Positions 8,112 through 17,153 of a stretch of DNA of 64,000 nt are shown here, piece after piece. A program made the translations under genes and the position numbers. The DNA comes from Candidatus Flexicrinis affinis. GTDB taxonomy: Bacteria; Chloroflexota; Anaerolineae; Aggregatilineales; Phototrophicaceae. Numbering within the stretch: the first letter of the stretch is position 1; the number at the start of each line of letters is the position of its first letter. The notes under the pieces are model-generated. The model had not been told where the DNA came from. It ran no database searches and saw nothing but the letters and a program-made list of their open reading frames with translations. The DNA lies in NCBI GenBank assembly GCA_016716525.1, contig JADJWE010000001.1, forward strand, positions 310,001 through 374,000. The letters are read 5' to 3'.

Positions 8112-9683
8112 ATGTCACGCCGCCCATTCATTGCTTTGCTCCTTGGACTGGCGCTGCTGCTGACGGCCTTGCCGCTCGGCGCCCAGACCCCGGACGAAAC
8201 CACCATCGTTATCGCCCAGACCGTGGATGTCGGCGCGCTTGAGCCAGCGCTCGTCAACTCCCGTGCTGAGTCGAACATCTTCAACCACATGTTCGCCACC
8301 GTCTACGAGATTTCGGAGCAGGGGACGCTCGAGCCGCATCTGGCCAACTCCTACTCGATCTCCGAGGATGGCACCGAGTGGACGTTTACGCTCAACGAAG
8401 GTCTGACCTGCCACGACGGCGAAGCGCTCACGGCAGAAGATGTCGCCTATTCGTTCAACCGTGCGAAGGACCCGGCCAACGCCTTCACTGGCAACACCTC
8501 GGGCTTCGTGTTCCCGTCGATCGGCTTCATTGAAGCACGCGCCGACAGCGAACTGGAAGTCACCATCGTGACCGATCGCCCGCAGTCGGAAGCCGTCCGC
8601 CTCGGCCTGATCTCCGAGGTGTACGTGCACTGCATGGATTACTACTCCAGCATCTCGTTGGAAGAAGCCGCCGAGAACCCGGTTGGCTCCGGCCCCTATC
8701 GGTTCGTCGAGTGGATCCGTGACGACTACGTGCTGATCGAGAAGGTCCCGGGCTACACGCTGCGCGATCCGTTCTTCGAGAAGATCTACTGGCGCGTCAT
8801 CCCTGAAGCTTCGACCCGTACCGCTGAACTGATCGCCGGCAACGTCGACGTCATCGCCAACGTCCCGCCCGATCAGGTCGACGCCATCAATAACTCCGGC
8901 ACCGCGACGGTCAAGGCCGTTCAGGGCACTCGCCGTATGTATGTCGGTTACCAGTTCGGTGAGGCGTTCGCCAACGAGCCCGGCGCCGAAGCCATCGCCA
9001 AGACCGAAGTCCGCGTTGCGCTGCAGTACGCGGTCGATGTCCCGACCATCTGCACCCAACTGCTCGGCACCGAGTGCGAGCGCGCGGCCAGCATGGTCAA
9101 CCCGCCCAACGGCAACCCGGCCCTCGAGCCGTATCCGTATGATCCAGCCAAGGCCGAAGAACTGCTCGATGCTGCGGGCTACCCGCGTGGCGAGAACGGC
9201 GTGCGCTTCGAGATCACGCTGCAGGGTCCGCGTGGCCGTTACCTAAACGATGCCAACGTCGTGCTGGCGATCGGTCAGTACCTGTCGGATGTCGGCGTTC
9301 AGACTAACGTTGAAATCCTCGACTGGTCGTCGGAGTACGTGCCGCGGATCCGTGAGAAGAACGTCGGTCCGCTGTTCTTCCTCGGCACTGGCGGCGCCAC
9401 GTGGGCCGCGCTGTATGACATGGCCGACCTGTCCGCGCCCGATGCCGGCACGAACTACACCAACTGGAACAACGCAGAGTGGTTCGAGCTTTGGGATCAG
9501 ACCGCTGGCAAGTCGCCCGAAGAAGAGCGCGAGCTCATCAACCAGATGCTCGAGATCATGTACAACGATCCGCCGTGGCTGTTCCTGTACTTCCAGCCGG
9601 ACTTCTACGGTGTGAGCAACCGCCTTGAGTGGACGCCGCGTCGCGACGAGCAGATCGGCGTGCTCAGCGCTACACTCCAGTAA
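8112..9683 (+). CDS. ABC transporter substrate-binding protein, peptide/nickel (DppA/OppA) family
   Basis: A 523-residue SBP_bac_5 family extracytoplasmic receptor. It has a classical signal peptide (hydrophobic core LLLGLALLLTALPLG, cleavage near AQ-TPDE) and no lipobox cysteine. Family segments include GTLEPHLANSYSISEDGTEW, AEDVAYSFNRAKDPAN, and NPVGSGPYRFVEW. AGGAG lies upstream of the ATG. Family members bind oligopeptides, but many bind opines, sugars or oligosaccharides, and the catabolic context here suggests a non-peptide ligand. A 10-bp perfect hairpin follows the gene before the permease, as is common where the receptor is made in excess. It is soluble after export unless anchored in some other way. 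Confidence 0.93.
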   Translation: MSRRPFIALLLGLALLLTALPLGAQTPDETTIVIAQTVDVGALEPALVNSRAESNIFNHMFATVYEISEQGTLEPHLANSYSISEDGTEWTFTLNEGLTCHDGEALTAEDVAYSFNRAKDPANAFTGNTSGFVFPSIGFIEARADSELEVTIVTDRPQSEAVRLGLISEVYVHCMDYYSSISLEEAAENPVGSGPYRFVEWIRDDYVLIEKVPGYTLRDPFFEKIYWRVIPEASTRTAELIAGNVDVIANVPPDQVDAINNSGTATVKAVQGTRRMYVGYQFGEAFANEPGAEAIAKTEVRVALQYAVDVPTICTQLLGTECERAASMVNPPNGNPALEPYPYDPAKAEELLDAAGYPRGENGVRFEITLQGPRGRYLNDANVVLAIGQYLSDVGVQTNVEILDWSSEYVPRIREKNVGPLFFLGTGGATWAALYDMADLSAPDAGTNYTNWNNAEWFELWDQTAGKSPEEERELINQMLEIMYNDPPWLFLYFQPDFYGVSNRLEWTPRRDEQIGVLSATLQ

Positions 9684-9701
9684 GCTCTATCGGTACCGAC
9701 T

Positions 9702-9731
9702 GGGTGCGCGGGCTCACGGGTCCGCGCACCC
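9702..9731 (+). other. Intercistronic hairpin between binding protein and permease
   Basis: A perfect 10-bp stem, GGGTGCGCGG (9702-9711) with CCGCGCACCC (9722-9731), and a 10-nt loop, without a following T-run. Its position between a binding-protein gene and its permeases fits an mRNA-stabilising or attenuating element rather than a true terminator. Confidence 0.6.
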
Positions 9732-9749
9732 CGTTAGCGAACAGGTCTC

Positions 9750-10727
9750 ATGGGAACATACATCACTCGACGCTTACTGCAATCGATCATCGTCATCCTC
9801 GGTGTGACACTCTTGGCGTTCTTTTCGCTGCACCTCGGGGGCGATCCGACTTATCTGTATGTGAGCGAACGCGCATCGGAGCAAGAGATCATCGAGACAC
9901 GGCAGAAGCTCGGTTTCGATCGGCCGCTGCACGAACAGTATCTGTCGTTCGTCGTCGGCCTGGCACGGCTCGACCTCGGCGACTCGCTGCGCGCCCGGAA
10001 GCCGGCACTCGACCTGGTCTTCGAGCGACTCCCGGCAACGCTTGAGCTGACCCTGTTCGCCATGATCCTATCGACACTGATCGCCCTACCCATCGGCATT
10101 ATCGCGGCGATGCGGCGCGGTAGCCCGCTCGATGGCGGCATCATGCTGGTGGCCATGTTCGGTCAATCCGTGCCCGGGTTTTGGCTCGGCCTGATGCTCA
10201 TCTTGTCCGTCGGGCTTGGCCTGCGATGGTTGCCGATCTCCGGCCATGTGCCGGTGCTTCAACCGCTTTTCACCGGGGATTTCGCAGCGGCGATCGGCAA
10301 TGTGCCGGAGGCGATCCGCCACTTGATCATGCCCGGGCTGACGATCGGCGTGTTCTCGCTCTCGCGCAATGCGCGCCTCGTGCGATCGTCGATGCTCGAG
10401 GTGCTCTCGCAGGACTACGTCACCACAGCGCGCTCGAAGGGTTTGGCAGAACGCGTTGTCATCACACGGCATGCCCTCCGCAACGCGTTGCTGCCGGTCG
10501 TGACGCTGCTCGGTCTCGAGTTTGGGTTCCTCTTGAGCGGCGTGGTCGTCACCGAGACGGTGTTTAGCTGGCCCGGCGTCGGACGGCTGGTGTTCAACGC
10601 CATCAACCAACGTGACATCCCGCTCGTACTGGCATCCGTCGTGTCGTTTTCATTCCTGTTCATCATCCTGAATCTGATTGTCGATGTCCTGTACGTTCAA
10701 CTTGACCCGCGTATCCGGCTGAAGTGA
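9750..10727 (+). CDS. ABC transporter permease, DppB type
   Basis: A 325-residue inner-membrane permease of the peptide/nickel importer family. The N-terminus MGTYITRRLLQSIIVILGVTLL is characteristic, followed by several TM segments and the EAA loop with ATPase contact (LSQDYVTTARSKGLAERVV). Near the C-terminus TETVFSWPGVGRL is a DppB signature. It pairs with the DppC-type gene that overlaps its stop by 4 bp. No DppD/DppF ATPase gene is found in this operon or elsewhere in the window, so the ATPases must come from another locus. Confidence 0.94.
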   Translation: MGTYITRRLLQSIIVILGVTLLAFFSLHLGGDPTYLYVSERASEQEIIETRQKLGFDRPLHEQYLSFVVGLARLDLGDSLRARKPALDLVFERLPATLELTLFAMILSTLIALPIGIIAAMRRGSPLDGGIMLVAMFGQSVPGFWLGLMLILSVGLGLRWLPISGHVPVLQPLFTGDFAAAIGNVPEAIRHLIMPGLTIGVFSLSRNARLVRSSMLEVLSQDYVTTARSKGLAERVVITRHALRNALLPVVTLLGLEFGFLLSGVVVTETVFSWPGVGRLVFNAINQRDIPLVLASVVSFSFLFIILNLIVDVLYVQLDPRIRLK

Positions 10728-11665
10728 GCCCCAGCATGACCCCCGCGAATCACCCTTCAGACCCGAAACCCGAGGTCATCACGCTAAAGACCCAAGAACC
10801 GCCGATTTGGAAGCGCATGCGTGACAGCATGTTCAAAGCCAAGTGGCCAGTTATCGCCTTGATCGTGCTGCTGACCATGACGTTCTTCGCGCTGTTCGGC
10901 CCGCAGATCGCGCCGAAGGATCCCAATCGCCAGAGCCTGATGGAGCGCCTGCTGCCGCCGCTGCACACCAACGACGCCGGCGGGGTCGACTATGCCCTCG
11001 GTACGGACGGACTGGGACGCGACCTGCTGTCTCGCGTCATCTACGGTGCGCGGGTATCGCTGGCTGTCGGGTTTGCCGCCATGTTGATCGGCGGAGTGCT
11101 CGGAACAATGCTCGGGATATTCGCCGGCTACTTCGGCGGCGTGATCGACGATTTCATCATGCGCGTGGCGGATATTCAACTCGCGTTTCCCTTCATATTG
11201 TTGGCGATTCTGGTGCTGGTCGTGCTCGGGCCCGGTGTCGGCAACCTCGTGATCGTGCTTGGCGTCGGGCAGTGGGTGACCTATGCCCGCATCGCCCGTG
11301 CGCAAACACTCTCCCAGCGCGAAAAAGAGTATGTCGAGGCAGCGCGCAGCATCGGCGCGCGCGACCGCGAAATCATCCTGCGCGCCATTCTGCCCAACAT
11401 CATCGCGCCGCTGATCGTCATCGCATCGTTCAACGTCGCCAGCGTGATCCTGTCCGAAGCCTCGCTGTCATTCCTCGGCCTCGGCGTACCGCCGACTGTG
11501 CCGACGTGGGGCGGCATCCTTGCCGAAAGCCGCGACGGACTGATCGGGGGATACTGGTGGATCGCCGTGTTCCCGGGCATTGCGATCATGCTGACCGTGC
11601 TGTCGCTCAACATTCTGGGCGACTGGCTGCGTGACTTCCTCGATCCACGCCTGCGCAAACGCTAA
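10724..11665 (+). CDS. ABC transporter permease, DppC type
   Basis: A 313-residue permease with the DppC N-terminal cytosolic extension and first TM (VIALIVLLTMTFFALFGPQIAP). It carries the signature LGTDGLGRDLLSRVIYGARVSL, an EAA loop (REKEYVEAARSIGARDREII) and the C-terminal LSFLGLGVPPTVPTWGGIL. The GTG at 10724 overlaps the DppB stop (GTGA); an ATG at 10736, four codons later, is an equally possible start. It forms the transmembrane heterodimer with the preceding gene. Confidence 0.94.
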   Translation: MSPSMTPANHPSDPKPEVITLKTQEPPIWKRMRDSMFKAKWPVIALIVLLTMTFFALFGPQIAPKDPNRQSLMERLLPPLHTNDAGGVDYALGTDGLGRDLLSRVIYGARVSLAVGFAAMLIGGVLGTMLGIFAGYFGGVIDDFIMRVADIQLAFPFILLAILVLVVLGPGVGNLVIVLGVGQWVTYARIARAQTLSQREKEYVEAARSIGARDREIILRAILPNIIAPLIVIASFNVASVILSEASLSFLGLGVPPTVPTWGGILAESRDGLIGGYWWIAVFPGIAIMLTVLSLNILGDWLRDFLDPRLRKR

Positions 11666-11705
11666 CGTACGCTATTCGGCCATACCACGAAACGGAAGAG
11701 TCCTC

Positions 11706-13091
11706 ATGCCCAACACGTTTGTCGGAATTCAGATCGGCGCGATTAGCTTCATTGACGAAGGTGTCGAAGCCGTGCTCGACCTGCTGCAAGAGCGCGCCGG
11801 GGTCAACGGGTTGTTCATCTCGGCGCTGTCGTGGAGCCGGGGCAACGCCGGCCGTGCAGCGTACGGCTTCCCCGATCACGGCGTGCAGGAGCCTGATCAT
11901 CTCAAGGGCGGCGCGTTCTGGAACCCGCACCCGGCCCACTACGATGTCTATGATCCCGACAACCTTATGGCGCCCGATCCGCTGTATGACGGCTTCGACA
12001 CGCTCGCGGATGTCATCCCCGCCGCCAAGCAGCGCGGCATGAAGGTTTATACCTACTACTGCGAGACGTCGAGCTCGGGCATCCGTCACATCTGGCAACC
12101 CGGTTTCCATCAATTCCTCGACCGCGACCACTGGGGCCGGACGGCGACGCGTCCGTCGCTGCTTAACCCCGGCTATCGTGCCTTGTGGCGCAGTGTCATC
12201 GACGATTGGTTCACCAATCACGACCTCGATGGCATGCTGTGGGGCATCGAGCGCCACAGCCCGCTGATGGACATCTTCCGCGCGGACAGCAGCACGGGCT
12301 TCGACGAGTACTTCGTGGCTGAAGCGCGCGCGCGCGGGATCGACGTGCAGCGCGCCATCGACGGCTACCGCAAGATCGACGCCTTCCTGCAAGGCGTGCG
12401 CAAAGGCGATCGCCCGCGTGATGGTGTGTTCGTGACGCTGCTGCGCCATCTGCTGCACGCACCAGAAGTGCTGATGTGGGAGAAGATGTGGCTGGATGCG
12501 CATCAGGCGTTCTATCACGAAGTCGCCGGCATGATTCGCTTCTCCGACCCCAAGCACGAGGTTGGACTCGGCATCTGGCAGGTGATCAATACCTACAACC
12601 CGTACCTGCGCGCGCAGTACGACCAGTCCGACTACGGCCTCTACGCCGACTTCCTCAAGCCGGTGCTCTACAACACGCCGGCGGGCGCACGCTTCGCCAA
12701 CTTTGCCGACTCGTGGCAAAAGGGTGTACTGGCCGACGCATCGCCGGATGGCGCGTACAACGCGCTGGCGACGGTGCTGGGCCTCGACGACTTCATCGCT
12801 CCGCGCGACGAGGCGCCGATGGCCGGCTTCAAGCCGGAGTACGTCAAGCGTTGGACGGAAAACCTGGTCGCCGATACCGGCGGCAAGTGCAAAGTCTATC
12901 CGGGGATTGGCGTCGGCGTCGGTGACGGCGGAACCAGCAAGCCGATTACGCCGGAAGAGGTGCATGCCGCAACCCACGCCGCATTCGACGGTGGTGCCGC
13001 CGGCGTCTTGATCTCGCGCAACTACTCGGAAGCCGAGTTGAACGGGCTGGATGCCGTTGGCCGCGTGCTGCGCGAACGCGGATTGTGGTAG
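11706..13091 (+). CDS. Uncharacterised protein, possibly a glycoside-hydrolase-like TIM barrel
   Basis: A 461-residue protein without a signal peptide or TM segments. The segments VGIQIGAISFIDEG, VNGLFISALSWSRG, MKVYTYYCETSSSG, DDWFTNHDLDGMLWGIE, EVGLGIWQV and a closing GGAAGVLISRNYSEAELNG look like alternating strand/helix units of a (beta/alpha)8 barrel. The acidic residue in DGMLWGIERHSPL sits where many glycosidase-like barrels have a catalytic acid. I do not recognise a named family. The start is the ATG at 11706, since upstream in-frame sequence overlaps DppC. Lying between the transporter and a second sugar dehydrogenase, it may process the imported substrate in the cytosol (inference). 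Confidence 0.7.
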   Translation: MPNTFVGIQIGAISFIDEGVEAVLDLLQERAGVNGLFISALSWSRGNAGRAAYGFPDHGVQEPDHLKGGAFWNPHPAHYDVYDPDNLMAPDPLYDGFDTLADVIPAAKQRGMKVYTYYCETSSSGIRHIWQPGFHQFLDRDHWGRTATRPSLLNPGYRALWRSVIDDWFTNHDLDGMLWGIERHSPLMDIFRADSSTGFDEYFVAEARARGIDVQRAIDGYRKIDAFLQGVRKGDRPRDGVFVTLLRHLLHAPEVLMWEKMWLDAHQAFYHEVAGMIRFSDPKHEVGLGIWQVINTYNPYLRAQYDQSDYGLYADFLKPVLYNTPAGARFANFADSWQKGVLADASPDGAYNALATVLGLDDFIAPRDEAPMAGFKPEYVKRWTENLVADTGGKCKVYPGIGVGVGDGGTSKPITPEEVHAATHAAFDGGAAGVLISRNYSEAELNGLDAVGRVLRERGLW

Positions 13092-13105
13092 AGGAGAGAG
13101 AACAC

Positions 13106-14176
13106 ATGACCATACGAGCAGCCGTTATCGGCGCCAGTTTTGCTAAAGCGGCGTATTTGCCGGCACTGAAGACGATCGACGATGTCGAGATTGTCGCCAT
13201 CTCGAGCGCACGCTCGTCCAGTGCGCAGGATGCCGCCAGCGCGTTCGGAATTCCGCACGCGTATGACGATTGGAAGGCGATGATCGACCGTCATCCGGTG
13301 GACTTCGTCGCGATTGCCACCCCAACGATTTACCACGCGCCGATGACATTGGCGGCGCTTGAGGCCGGCGCGCATGTGCTGTGCGAGAAGCCGATGGCGA
13401 TGAACGCCGACGAGTCACGCCAGATGCTCGAAAAGGCCGATGCACTCGGCCGCGTGCATGCGATCGGACACGAACTCCGTTTCAACCCGAATCGCCGCAA
13501 GATCCGTCAGCTCATCGCGGATGGTTACATCGGCGAAGTGCGCCACGCAAACCTCGTCAACATCAGTGCGGCGTGGGGCGACCCGGCCTCGCGGCCCGCT
13601 GGTGACTGGTGGTCGCTGGACGAAATGGGCGGTGGGCGGTTAGGCGCCAACGGATCGCACCAGTTCGACCTGATCCGCTATTGGCTCGGGGACATCGGCG
13701 CATTGACCGGCCAGATCGCGACGATGGTGCCCAATCGCGTCGACAAGTCGACCGGCGAGTCGTGGGTCGCCACCGCAGACGATCAGTGCAGCTTCACCGC
13801 GGAGATGCAGAGCGGGGCGCTGGTGACGTGCTTTATGAGCGGCGCGGCGCGGCACACCGTCGGCAATCAGACGCAGATCTTCGGCAGTGAGGGGACGATC
13901 AGGCTGTTTGACGCCGACGAAAAGCTGATGGTCGCGCGTGCTGGCGAGGACTTCGTCGACATGAGCGAGGCCGATCCGAACGCCGTGCTGCCGGGTGTCA
14001 ATAAAGGCATCTGGAACGTGTCGGTCGTGGGCATGATGCATGAATTGTGCGCGGCGATCCGCGAGGGCCGCCAGCCCAACACGGCCGCCACGTTCGCCGA
14101 CGGCCTTGCTACTCAGATCGCGATGGACGCGGTGCGCCAATCCACGCACGAGCGCCGCTGGATTTCCGTGAGCTAA
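13106..14176 (+). CDS. Gfo/Idh/MocA-family oxidoreductase (second copy)
   Basis: A 356-residue NAD(P)-dependent dehydrogenase. It has an N-terminal Rossmann segment (AAVIGASFAKAAYLPAL), the hallmark EKP in VLCEKPMAMNADE, and a C-terminal domain with LGANGSHQFDLIRYW, where the H..D pair is catalytic in the family. GAGGAGAG precedes the ATG at 13106. It diverges clearly from the first Gfo/Idh/MocA protein of this operon, so the two probably act on different intermediates, such as successive ring or chain positions. Confidence 0.91.
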   Translation: MTIRAAVIGASFAKAAYLPALKTIDDVEIVAISSARSSSAQDAASAFGIPHAYDDWKAMIDRHPVDFVAIATPTIYHAPMTLAALEAGAHVLCEKPMAMNADESRQMLEKADALGRVHAIGHELRFNPNRRKIRQLIADGYIGEVRHANLVNISAAWGDPASRPAGDWWSLDEMGGGRLGANGSHQFDLIRYWLGDIGALTGQIATMVPNRVDKSTGESWVATADDQCSFTAEMQSGALVTCFMSGAARHTVGNQTQIFGSEGTIRLFDADEKLMVARAGEDFVDMSEADPNAVLPGVNKGIWNVSVVGMMHELCAAIREGRQPNTAATFADGLATQIAMDAVRQSTHERRWISVS

Positions 14177-14223
14177 CGCAGTTTCGACACACCGACATCT
14201 TCACCCGACAGGACGCCGCTGCT

Positions 14224-15402
14224 ATGGATTACATGAAGTACTTGTCCGACCGCGCCAAAGGACTTCACGGGTCGTTGGGCCGCCAAACGTCGGTGCCGAT
14301 CCCCGGCCTGATTAACCTCGGCAGCGGCACGCCCGACTTTGTCCCGCCCGACTTCGTGTTTGACGCGATGGCGAAGGCATTGAACGAGCACAAAATTCAG
14401 TACACGGCGTGGACGGGCATCCCCGAGCTGCGCGCGGCCATCGCCGAGAAGCTCAAGACGGAGAACGGCTTCGAGGTTGACCCCAACAGCGAAATCGTCG
14501 TGACGTCGGGCGCGCAGGAAGCCTTGATGGCGACCCTGATGGCGCTGCTCGACCCGGGCGACGAGGTATTGACCCCGTCCCCCAATTACGACGAATACGC
14601 CCGCGACGCGCGCGTGCTCGGTGGAACGCTGGTGCCGGTGCCGACAACGCCAGAGTCGAACTTCACCATCGATGTGGCGGAGCTCGAGGCCGCTATCACG
14701 CCCAGGACGCGCGCGTTGATCGTCGTCACGCCCAACAACCCGACCGGCACCGTGCTCCCGCGTGAGACGCTGCTCGCGATCGCCGACCTCGCCAAGCGCC
14801 GCGACCTGCTCGTGATCTCGGACGAGATCTACGAATACTACGTCTTCGATGACAACGTGCACGTCAGCATGGCGTCGCTGCCCGGCATGAAGGAACGTAC
14901 GATCACCATCAACAGCTTCTCCAAGAGCTTCGCCATGACCGGCATGCGCTTGGGCTACATCGCCGCACCCGCGCCGATTATCGAAGCCATACTGCCGTTC
15001 CACCACGCCATGATGATCTGCGCCAACGTCGTGACACAGTACGGCGGGCTTGCGGTGCTTACCCATCCGCGCGATTGGTTCAAAGACGTGCTCAACGAAT
15101 ACGCGCGCCGGCGCAGGTTGTGGATGGAGATGCTCGACTCGGTCGGCGTACCGTACAGCGCACCGCAGGGCGCCTACTACATCTTCGTCGACATCCGCAT
15201 GACTGGCCTCACCAGCGCCGAATTCGTGGCGAAAGCGCGCGAGGAGGCGCGGTTGGTGTTCCAGCCCGGCACCATTGGCGGCGGGGCGGGTGAAGGATTC
15301 ATCCGCGGGGCATTCACCAAAGGCTCTCCCGAATTCGAAGAGGGGCTGGAGCGTTTCCGCAATTTCGTCGCACCGATGATTCACACGGCACAACCCGATT
15401 AG
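14224..15402 (+). CDS. Class I/II pyridoxal-phosphate aminotransferase
   Basis: A 392-residue aspartate-type aminotransferase with all PLP motifs: NNPTG (171-175), SDEIYE (199-204), and the Schiff-base lysine K234 in NSFSKSFAMTG. It is the same length as the aminotransferase at the far end of the divergent operon and clearly related, but too different to be a recent duplicate. The ATG at 14224 is chosen because the upstream in-frame extension runs into the preceding gene. An in-frame ATG three codons later is possible. Its role is probably removing or adding an amino group in the same pathway as the dehydrogenases beside it. Confidence 0.92.
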   Translation: MDYMKYLSDRAKGLHGSLGRQTSVPIPGLINLGSGTPDFVPPDFVFDAMAKALNEHKIQYTAWTGIPELRAAIAEKLKTENGFEVDPNSEIVVTSGAQEALMATLMALLDPGDEVLTPSPNYDEYARDARVLGGTLVPVPTTPESNFTIDVAELEAAITPRTRALIVVTPNNPTGTVLPRETLLAIADLAKRRDLLVISDEIYEYYVFDDNVHVSMASLPGMKERTITINSFSKSFAMTGMRLGYIAAPAPIIEAILPFHHAMMICANVVTQYGGLAVLTHPRDWFKDVLNEYARRRRLWMEMLDSVGVPYSAPQGAYYIFVDIRMTGLTSAEFVAKAREEARLVFQPGTIGGGAGEGFIRGAFTKGSPEFEEGLERFRNFVAPMIHTAQPD

Positions 15403-15412
15403 GAGATCCGCG

Positions 15413-16153
15413 ATGAGCGAGGCTGTTGAAGGCAAGGTCGCCGTCCTGACCGGGGCGGCGCTGGGGCTGGGCTATGAAATCGCGCATGCCTACGCGCGCG
15501 CCGGGCTGAAGATCGCGTTGATGGACGTGCTGGCTGACAAGCTGCATGCACTGGCCGATGATCTGCGCGCGCAAGGGGCTGACGTTTTGCCGATCGTTGT
15601 CGACCTCGCTGACGCGTCGTCCACACAAGCCGCCATCGATCAAGCACTGGCGCACTATGGCACACCGCGTGTACTGGTTCACAATGCTGCTCTGTTGGTC
15701 GAGCGTTCGATGCTGGACATCACCTATGCGCAGTGGCGCAAGGAGACCGACATCATCCTGCAGGCCGCGTTCATCCTGTCGAAGGCGGTGTGGCAGCCGA
15801 TGATCGACGCAGGCGGCGGCAGCATTGTCTACCTGTCATCGGGGTCGGGCATCAAAGGGTTCGTCAAAGAGGTCGCGTACTGCCCCGGCAAGCACGGGCA
15901 GGAGGGCTTGATGAAGGTGCTGTCTATGGAGGGCGAACCGTTCAACATCGCCGTCAATACCGTCACGCCCGGTGCGCCGATCAATACGCCGATGTCGGCC
16001 TCGCACTATCCCGAGGAACTGCGTCAAAAGTGGGTTGATCCGGCGCTGTTGACACCGGCGTTCGTGCATTTGGCAGGCATCGATGCCCACGACGTTACCG
16101 GCCAGCGCCTTAACGCATGGGAGATCTCGCGCGAGATTACCGGCGACGCCTAG
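15413..16153 (+). CDS. Short-chain dehydrogenase/reductase
   Basis: A 246-residue classical SDR. TGAALGLG (13-20) binds the cofactor, D63 follows VVD, HNAA (90-93) replaces NNAG, and the catalytic residues are S142/S143 with Y156 and K160 (YCPGK). It is the last gene of the rightward operon. Its TAG stop is embedded in the palindrome CTAG (16150-16153), which is at the same time the stop of the convergent atpG. No terminator separates the two. The YCPGKHG active site is seen in several sugar and carbonyl SDRs; the substrate is unknown. Confidence 0.9.
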   Translation: MSEAVEGKVAVLTGAALGLGYEIAHAYARAGLKIALMDVLADKLHALADDLRAQGADVLPIVVDLADASSTQAAIDQALAHYGTPRVLVHNAALLVERSMLDITYAQWRKETDIILQAAFILSKAVWQPMIDAGGGSIVYLSSGSGIKGFVKEVAYCPGKHGQEGLMKVLSMEGEPFNIAVNTVTPGAPINTPMSASHYPEELRQKWVDPALLTPAFVHLAGIDAHDVTGQRLNAWEISREITGDA

Positions 16154-17037
16154 CCCTTTCGCGCAGTTTGGCCGCCAACCAGCCCGGCGCTCACGGCAAG
16201 GGTCTGTACTTCGCGGGTGATCGCCTGACGGGTGACGTCCTGCATCGCCATACTTAGCTCGTCCGTAAGCCGTTCGGCGTTGCGGGTTGCCGAGTCCATC
16301 AACTGGAAACGCGTGAGGTATTCGGCGGCAGCGGATTCAAGCAGTACGTTGTGTACCGTCAGCGCAGCAAGCTGCTGAAGCACCTGCGTATACAGCGCAT
16401 ACGGCGATGTCTCGACGATCGGGAGGTCGGCCATATCTTGCATCTCGCTGCTGTGAAGGTCGAGCGGGACCGGAACGATCTGCTGCATCGTCCGCTGCAG
16501 GCCGCCGGAACCCGTTGCCTTGCCGTACACCATGAAGGCGGCGTCGAACGCCCCCGCTTCGTAGTCCTCCAGAACAGGCCGGACAATCTCAATCGCATCC
16601 TCGGCCGTCGGCAGGCGTGACGCCGCGAGGCGCTGGACCTCGATGTCGACCTTGCGCCGTTTGGCAGCCCGGCCGATCTGTGCGCCCAGCCCGATCAACC
16701 GTGTGTCTATTCCTCCGGCCACGTAGTCGGCGTGCATGACGAGGGCATGGTCGAGGACATCGATGCTAAAACGCCCGCACAGTCCCCGTTCGGTTCCGAC
16801 CGCGATCAGCAGCACGCCGGCGAGGGCCGGCCCGGGCGGGTAAGCGGACGGCGCCGCAATCAGCGGCCGCAAGCTGAGCAGTAGACGGTGCAGCTCGCCG
16901 CGGTAACCGTCGACGAGGCGCTGATGCCGCAGAGCAGTCTGCCAGCGACCCAGCGAGATCGTACGCAGCGCATTCAGAATCGGCCGTGCGCTGCGGATGT
17001 TGGCGAGCCGTGTCTGAAGGCGTTCGATGTCTTCCAT
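16150..17037 (-). CDS. atpG: N-type ATP synthase gamma subunit
   Basis: A 295-residue gamma-family subunit. The N-terminal helix MEDIERLQTRLANIRSARPI and the C-terminal helix with RNAERLTDELSMAMQDVTRQAITRE form the central rotor shaft. The central part, with LLIAVGTERGLCGRF, is the typical Rossmann-like domain. It is the last gene of the operon, as in N-ATPases (atpDCQRBEFAG). It is separated from atpA by a small cyclic-di-AMP-receptor-like gene and then 116 bp with no evident gene. It ends tail-to-tail with the convergent SDR gene within 4 bp. Confidence 0.9.
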   Translation of the reverse strand: MEDIERLQTRLANIRSARPILNALRTISLGRWQTALRHQRLVDGYRGELHRLLLSLRPLIAAPSAYPPGPALAGVLLIAVGTERGLCGRFSIDVLDHALVMHADYVAGGIDTRLIGLGAQIGRAAKRRKVDIEVQRLAASRLPTAEDAIEIVRPVLEDYEAGAFDAAFMVYGKATGSGGLQRTMQQIVPVPLDLHSSEMQDMADLPIVETSPYALYTQVLQQLAALTVHNVLLESAAAEYLTRFQLMDSATRNAERLTDELSMAMQDVTRQAITREVQTLAVSAGLVGGQTARKG

Positions 17038-17153
17038 CGTGCTGTACCTAAGCTAAGTTTCCAAATTCGCGCGATCGAATCTCGGCTTAACCATGGCGCA
17101 ATGAGCAGGGTACATTGGCAGTTTCTCAGCACTCATCACTTCCAACGCCCCGT

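Noticed and set aside
11607..12977. A 456-codon open frame antisense to the gene at 11706-13091
   Set aside because: Arg/His-rich composition with no motif; the plus-strand frame has sensible secondary structure, a ribosome site and operon context.
17038..17153. A further small gene between the cyclic-di-AMP-receptor-like gene and atpG
   Set aside because: No open frame of reasonable length with a ribosome site is seen in these 116 bp.
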